A stretch of 7,113 nucleotides of DNA from an uncultured Porphyromonadaceae bacterium (GTDB taxonomy: Bacteria > Bacteroidota > Bacteroidia > Bacteroidales > Muribaculaceae). The stretch's first letter is position 1. Each line of letters starts with the position of its first letter. Positions 4,192 to 7,113 of the stretch are shown piece after piece. The notes beneath the pieces were generated by a model, which was not told where the DNA came from, did no database searches, and saw nothing but the letters and a program-made list of their open reading frames with translations. Made by a program: the position numbers and the translations under genes. Where the stretch lies: NCBI GenBank assembly GCA_905212215.1, contig CAJMDR010000107.1:1-7113 (forward strand). The letters run 5' to 3'.

Positions 4192-6699
4192 ATGAGAAAT
4201 ACCCTGAGAGCGACGACTCTTGAATCGAAACTTCCCCTCCTTGCCGTTGAACACGGCTGCATCATCTCAAAGGACGCCGACATCACGGTGGCCTTTGAGG
4301 TGAGGCTCCCGGAACTGTTTACGGTAACATCCGCCGAATACGAGGCAATGCACTCGGCATGGTGCAAGGCGATAAAGGTTCTGCCGCATTTTTCGGTTGT
4401 CCACAAGCAGGACATATTCATATCGGAGACTTACCGGCCGGAATTGCAAGAGGAGGGACTGAGTTTCCTTGACCGCTCTTTCGAGCGCCATTTCAACGAG
4501 CGTCCATACTTGGCTCACAAGTGTTACCTGTTCCTGACAAAGACAACCAAGGAGCGGATGCGCCAGCAGAGCAATTTCTCCACCCTGTGTCGGGGACGCA
4601 TAACCCCGAAGGAACTGAATCACGAAATGGTGGTGAAGTTCATGGAGAGTGTCGAGCAGTTTGAGCGAATCATCAACGACACCGGCTATATCAGACTGCG
4701 CCGCCTGACAGATGATGAGATTGTCGGCACCGACGACAAATCCGGGCTTATCGAACGATATATGTCGCTTACTATGGAGGATGTTACCTGTCTGGAGGAC
4801 ATAGACCTTTCGGCACGACAAATGCGTATCGGCGACAAGATGCTGTGTCTGCACACGCTGTCAGACACGGACGATCTTCCGGCAAAGGTCAGCACCGACA
4901 ACCGATATGAAAGGTTATCGACTGACCGGAGCGACTGCCGCCTTTCGTTTGCCAGTCCCGTCGGGTTGCTGTTACCATGCAATCATATCTACAACCAGTA
5001 TATCCTGATTGACGACCATGACGAGAATCTGGCGAAGTTTGAAAAGACAGCCCGAAATATGAACTCGTTGAGCCGCTACTCACGCTCAAACGCAATTAAC
5101 AAAGAGTGGATTGACCGCTATCTCAACGAGGCTCACTCATACGGTCTTACCTCCGTCCGCTGCCATGTCAACATCATGGCATGGAGCGATGACACCGAGG
5201 AACTGCGACGGATCAAGAACGATGTCGGCGGTCAGTTGGCTACAATGGGATGTATGCCCCGGCACAACACCATCGACTGCCCGACACTGTTCTGGTCGGC
5301 TATGCCCGGCAACGAGGCAGATTTTCCTGCCGAGGAAAGTTTCTATACGTTCATCGAACCTGCCGTCTGCTTCTTCACTGCCGAGACAAATTATCGCTCG
5401 TCGCTCTCCCCATTCGGAATAAAGATGGTCGATAGACTGACCGGGAAACCGATACATCTTGACATATCGGATGAACCGATGAAGAAAGGTATTACTACCA
5501 ACCGCAATAAGTTCATTCTCGGTCCCTCAGGTTCAGGCAAGTCATTCTTCACCAACCATTTTGTCCGCCAATATTATGAACAGGGAGCGCATATCCTGCT
5601 TATTGACACCGGCAACTCTTACGAAGGACTTTGCAATCTGATTCATAATAAGACGCATGGCGAGGATGGTGTCTATTACACCTACACCGAGGACAGCCCG
5701 ATTTCATTCAATCCTTTCTACACCGATGACGGGGTTTTCGATGTGGAGAAGAAGGACTCGATCAAGACGCTGCTCCTGACACTCTGGAAGTCAGAGGACG
5801 ACAGAGTGACAAAGACCGAAAGCGGCGAATTAGGTTCGGCGTTGTCGATTTTCCTCGATAAGATGAACAAGGATAAGGACATAGTGCCATGCTTCAATTC
5901 TTTCTATGAGTTTATGCGCGATGATTACCGCGCTGAAATGGCACAGCGCCCTATCCCCATCTATAAGCAGGATTTCGACATTGACAACTTCCTGACTACT
6001 CTGAGGCAGTATTACCACGGAGGCCGTTTTGACTTCCTGCTCAACTCCAAAGAGAATATCGACCTGCTCGGTAAACGCTTCATTGTCTTTGAAATAGACA
6101 GTATCAAGGATAATAAGGAACTTTTTCCTGTGGTGACAATCATCATCATGGAGGCTTTCATCAACAAGATGCGAAGGCTCAAAGGTATCCGGAAAGTACT
6201 TATCTGTGAGGAGGCGTGGAAGGCTCTATCAACCGCGAACATGGCTGAATATCTGAAATATATGTTCAAGACTGTCCGCAAGTATTTTGGCGAGGCGGTC
6301 GTGGTAACTCAGGAAGTTGACGACATCATATCGTCACCTATTGTCAAGGAGACCATCATCAACAACTCCGACTGCAAGATACTTCTGGATCAGCGCAAGT
6401 ATATGAACAGGTTCGATGATATTCAGGCGTTACTCGGTCTGACCGACAAGGAGAAAGCCCAGATACTCAGTATCAATATGGCGAACAATCCCAACCGCCT
6501 CTACAAAGAGGTGTGGATTGGTCTCGGAGGCACACAGTCCGCCGTCTATGCCACGGAGGTTTCTACCGAAGAATATCTCTGCTACACCACCGAGGAAACG
6601 GAGAAGATTCAGGTACTCAACAGAGCTGCCCAACTCGGTGGCAGCGTCGAGTCCGCTATCCGGTTGCTCGCCAACGAAAGAAGGGAGGGTGCGACATGA
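4192..6699 (+). CDS. traG: TraG, VirB4-class conjugation ATPase
   Basis: 835 residues, the normal full length. It is the ATPase that powers assembly and substrate transfer of the type IV secretion channel from the cytoplasmic face. The N-terminal 400 residues are the Bacteroidota-specific part (DUF3875-like start): LESKLPLLAVEHGCIIS near residue 11, SFLDRSFERHFNERPYL and YLFLTKTTKER. The ATPase domain has Walker A GPSGSGKS at 444-451, Walker B VLICEEAW at 669-676 with the paired acidic residues, and the downstream VVVTQE motif at 703-708. An HIYNQYILIDD block sits near residue 264. All key residues are present, so it looks functional. Start ATG 4192 is four bases after traF, in an AT-rich leader (taattaaaaaa) with no Shine-Dalgarno, as usual here. 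The TGA overlaps the next ATG. No frameshift, insertion or intein seen. Confidence 0.95.
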   Translation: MRNTLRATTLESKLPLLAVEHGCIISKDADITVAFEVRLPELFTVTSAEYEAMHSAWCKAIKVLPHFSVVHKQDIFISETYRPELQEEGLSFLDRSFERHFNERPYLAHKCYLFLTKTTKERMRQQSNFSTLCRGRITPKELNHEMVVKFMESVEQFERIINDTGYIRLRRLTDDEIVGTDDKSGLIERYMSLTMEDVTCLEDIDLSARQMRIGDKMLCLHTLSDTDDLPAKVSTDNRYERLSTDRSDCRLSFASPVGLLLPCNHIYNQYILIDDHDENLAKFEKTARNMNSLSRYSRSNAINKEWIDRYLNEAHSYGLTSVRCHVNIMAWSDDTEELRRIKNDVGGQLATMGCMPRHNTIDCPTLFWSAMPGNEADFPAEESFYTFIEPAVCFFTAETNYRSSLSPFGIKMVDRLTGKPIHLDISDEPMKKGITTNRNKFILGPSGSGKSFFTNHFVRQYYEQGAHILLIDTGNSYEGLCNLIHNKTHGEDGVYYTYTEDSPISFNPFYTDDGVFDVEKKDSIKTLLLTLWKSEDDRVTKTESGELGSALSIFLDKMNKDKDIVPCFNSFYEFMRDDYRAEMAQRPIPIYKQDFDIDNFLTTLRQYYHGGRFDFLLNSKENIDLLGKRFIVFEIDSIKDNKELFPVVTIIIMEAFINKMRRLKGIRKVLICEEAWKALSTANMAEYLKYMFKTVRKYFGEAVVVTQEVDDIISSPIVKETIINNSDCKILLDQRKYMNRFDDIQALLGLTDKEKAQILSINMANNPNRLYKEVWIGLGGTQSAVYATEVSTEEYLCYTTEETEKIQVLNRAAQLGGSVESAIRLLANERREGAT

Positions 6700-6884
6700 A
6701 AATCCCAAAAGCGTTTCACCCGATTCTCGGAGTGCTGATAGGATTTATCCTGTTCCTTGTCGGAATTGCAATCCTGACGATAGTATTTGTCGGAGTGGTC
6801 AAGGCCGCAAATTATGCCGCGCCTTACTTTGCCGAGGTTGTCCAAGGCTTCCATTTGCTAATCCATAGAATATTGTCGCTATGA
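6696..6884 (+). CDS. Small membrane protein after traG
   Basis: 62 residues, overlapping the traG stop as ATGA (6696-6699). The purine-rich run aagggaggg ends about six bases before the ATG, an unusually good Shine-Dalgarno-like site for this phylum. A short basic N-terminus (MKIPKAFHP) is followed by a long hydrophobic helix (about residues 10-36, with GVLIGFILFLVGIAIL), then an amphipathic segment (AANYAAPYFAEVVQGFHLLIHRILSL). One transmembrane pass with the tail along or across the membrane is likely. I do not recognise a family. Position between the VirB4-like ATPase and the expected TraI (DUF4141) gene suggests a small accessory subunit of the inner-membrane channel. The overlapping longer frame from 6513 is a shadow of traG. 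Confidence 0.65.
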   Translation: MKIPKAFHPILGVLIGFILFLVGIAILTIVFVGVVKAANYAAPYFAEVVQGFHLLIHRILSL

Positions 6885-7027
6885 AAATTGCAATAACCAT
6901 TGTGAAGGTGCTTATGGCAATCACTTTCGGACTGATTGCCGGACTTGCAGTGCTGCTCATATTGCCACTGCTGTTCACCTTCGCACTAATCAAAATCATA
7001 GGTGGCGCAGCTGCCTCAATTCGATAA
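6881..7027 (+). CDS. 48-residue hydrophobic peptide gene after the small membrane protein
   Basis: A short frame ATG 6881 to TAA 7025-7027 overlapping the previous stop as ATGA. It encodes MKIAITIVKVLMAI, then a nearly continuous hydrophobic helix with Gly spacing (LIAGLAVLLILPLLFTFALIKII), ending GGAAASIR. It could be a one- or two-pass membrane microprotein, or a signal-like peptide. The start MKIAITIV resembles that of the preceding protein (MKIPKAFHPI), and both are small and hydrophobic, so the pair may be partners. The coupling overlap, the in-frame hydrophobic pattern and the continuation of operon spacing argue that it is real despite its size. No family recognised. Confidence 0.55.
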   Translation: MKIAITIVKVLMAITFGLIAGLAVLLILPLLFTFALIKIIGGAAASIR

Positions 7028-7048
7028 CCACAAAATCCAACGTAAAAA

Positions 7049-7096
7049 ATGAGACAATTAAGAGCTTGTTTAAAAACAAATGTGAATGAGAAATGA
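7049..7096 (+). pseudogene. Very short frame at window end, possibly a gene start cut by an insertion
   Basis: ATG 7049 follows an AT-rich leader (cgtaaaaa) like that of traG, 21 bases after the previous stop, and encodes MRQLRACLKTNVNEK before TGA 7094. In related operons the next gene is traI (DUF4141), whose product starts with a short basic segment and a signal peptide. Here, after MRQL, the sequence becomes agagcttgtttaaaaaca, which looks like the outer end of an insertion sequence. An interrupted gene is one reading; a non-coding stretch is another. The window ends 17 bases later, so this stays weak. Confidence 0.25.
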
Positions 7097-7113
7097 GCAT
7101 CAGTCGGATGCTC
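7060..7113. mobile_element. Possible insertion-sequence end running off the window
   Basis: From about 7060 the sequence agagcttgtttaaaaacaaa is typical in style of terminal inverted repeats of Bacteroidota insertion sequences (purine start, gtttaaa core), followed by AT-rich, repeat-like DNA. The matching opposite end and transposase would lie outside the window, so this is pattern resemblance only. Confidence 0.3.
7095..7113. repeat. Perfect 7-bp inverted repeat at the last bases
   Basis: gagcatc (7095-7101) and gatgctc (7107-7113) pair perfectly around the 5-base loop agtcg. The repeat reaches exactly the last base of the window. It may be a subterminal hairpin of an insertion sequence or a transcription-blocking structure that protects a transposase gene from outside transcription. 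Confidence 0.5.

Noticed and set aside
4267..4854. 195-codon - strand open frame opposite traG
   Set aside because: It lies inside the strongly supported traG gene, and has no recognisable motif.
6513..6695. Upstream extension of the 62-residue membrane protein
   Set aside because: Overlaps the C-terminus of traG out of frame; the ATGA overlap and the purine-rich site before ATG 6696 decide the start.

Overview
The window reads as Bacteroidales-type DNA. Most of it (about 1,600 to 7,113) is the front part of the transfer operon of a CTnDOT-like conjugative element: the C-terminal half of a ParA/TraA-like ATPase, two small DUF3408-type ribbon-helix-helix candidates, a membrane-anchored acidic protein in the TraD position, a DUF4134 (TraE) protein, a DUF4133 (TraF) protein, a complete VirB4-class ATPase (TraG) and two very small membrane proteins. 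All lie on the + strand. Spacing is 0 to 5 bases or overlapping (ATGA, TGATG), except for one ~100-base gap before traE that contains a strong hairpin.

The first ~1,600 bases are different. They are visibly richer in G+C and are built from pieces that do not belong together. Bases 1 to about 330 (- strand) encode the C-terminal domain of a Clostridia-type DNA polymerase III beta clamp (DnaN). Bases about 316 to 594 (- strand, same frame) encode an internal piece of tripeptidase PepT. From about 589 (+ strand) comes the C-terminal half of a Bacteroidota FecR anti-sigma factor. After a 120-base gap there is the N-terminus of a TonB-dependent transducer (signal peptide plus STN domain). This runs in frame, at about 1,575 to 1,605, into the second half of the TraA-like ATPase. 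FecR followed by an STN-type receptor is a normal Bacteroidota surface-signalling pair, so about 589 to 1,575 looks like one genuine chromosomal stretch. The three joins (about 316-336, 585-593 and 1,575-1,605) fall where short motifs would be shared by both partners. I think assembly chimerism is the most likely cause, with real rearrangement as the alternative. No gene across these joins should be taken as a natural fusion without read evidence.

Functionally, the coherent part is the inner-membrane core of a type IV secretion system. TraE (signal peptide plus hydrophobic helices), TraF (two-helix inner-membrane protein) and TraG (ATPase) follow the VirB2-VirB3-VirB4 order. The small DNA-binding-like proteins and the ParA-like protein upstream probably concern DNA handling or regulation. 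The window ends in an AT-rich stretch with a very short reading frame and a perfect 7-bp stem at the last base. This may be the edge of an insertion sequence interrupting the next transfer gene, but the window stops too early to decide. I found no tRNA, rRNA or CRISPR array, and I cannot point to a clearly new system; the mosaic left end and the intra-operon hairpin are the items most worth a second look.
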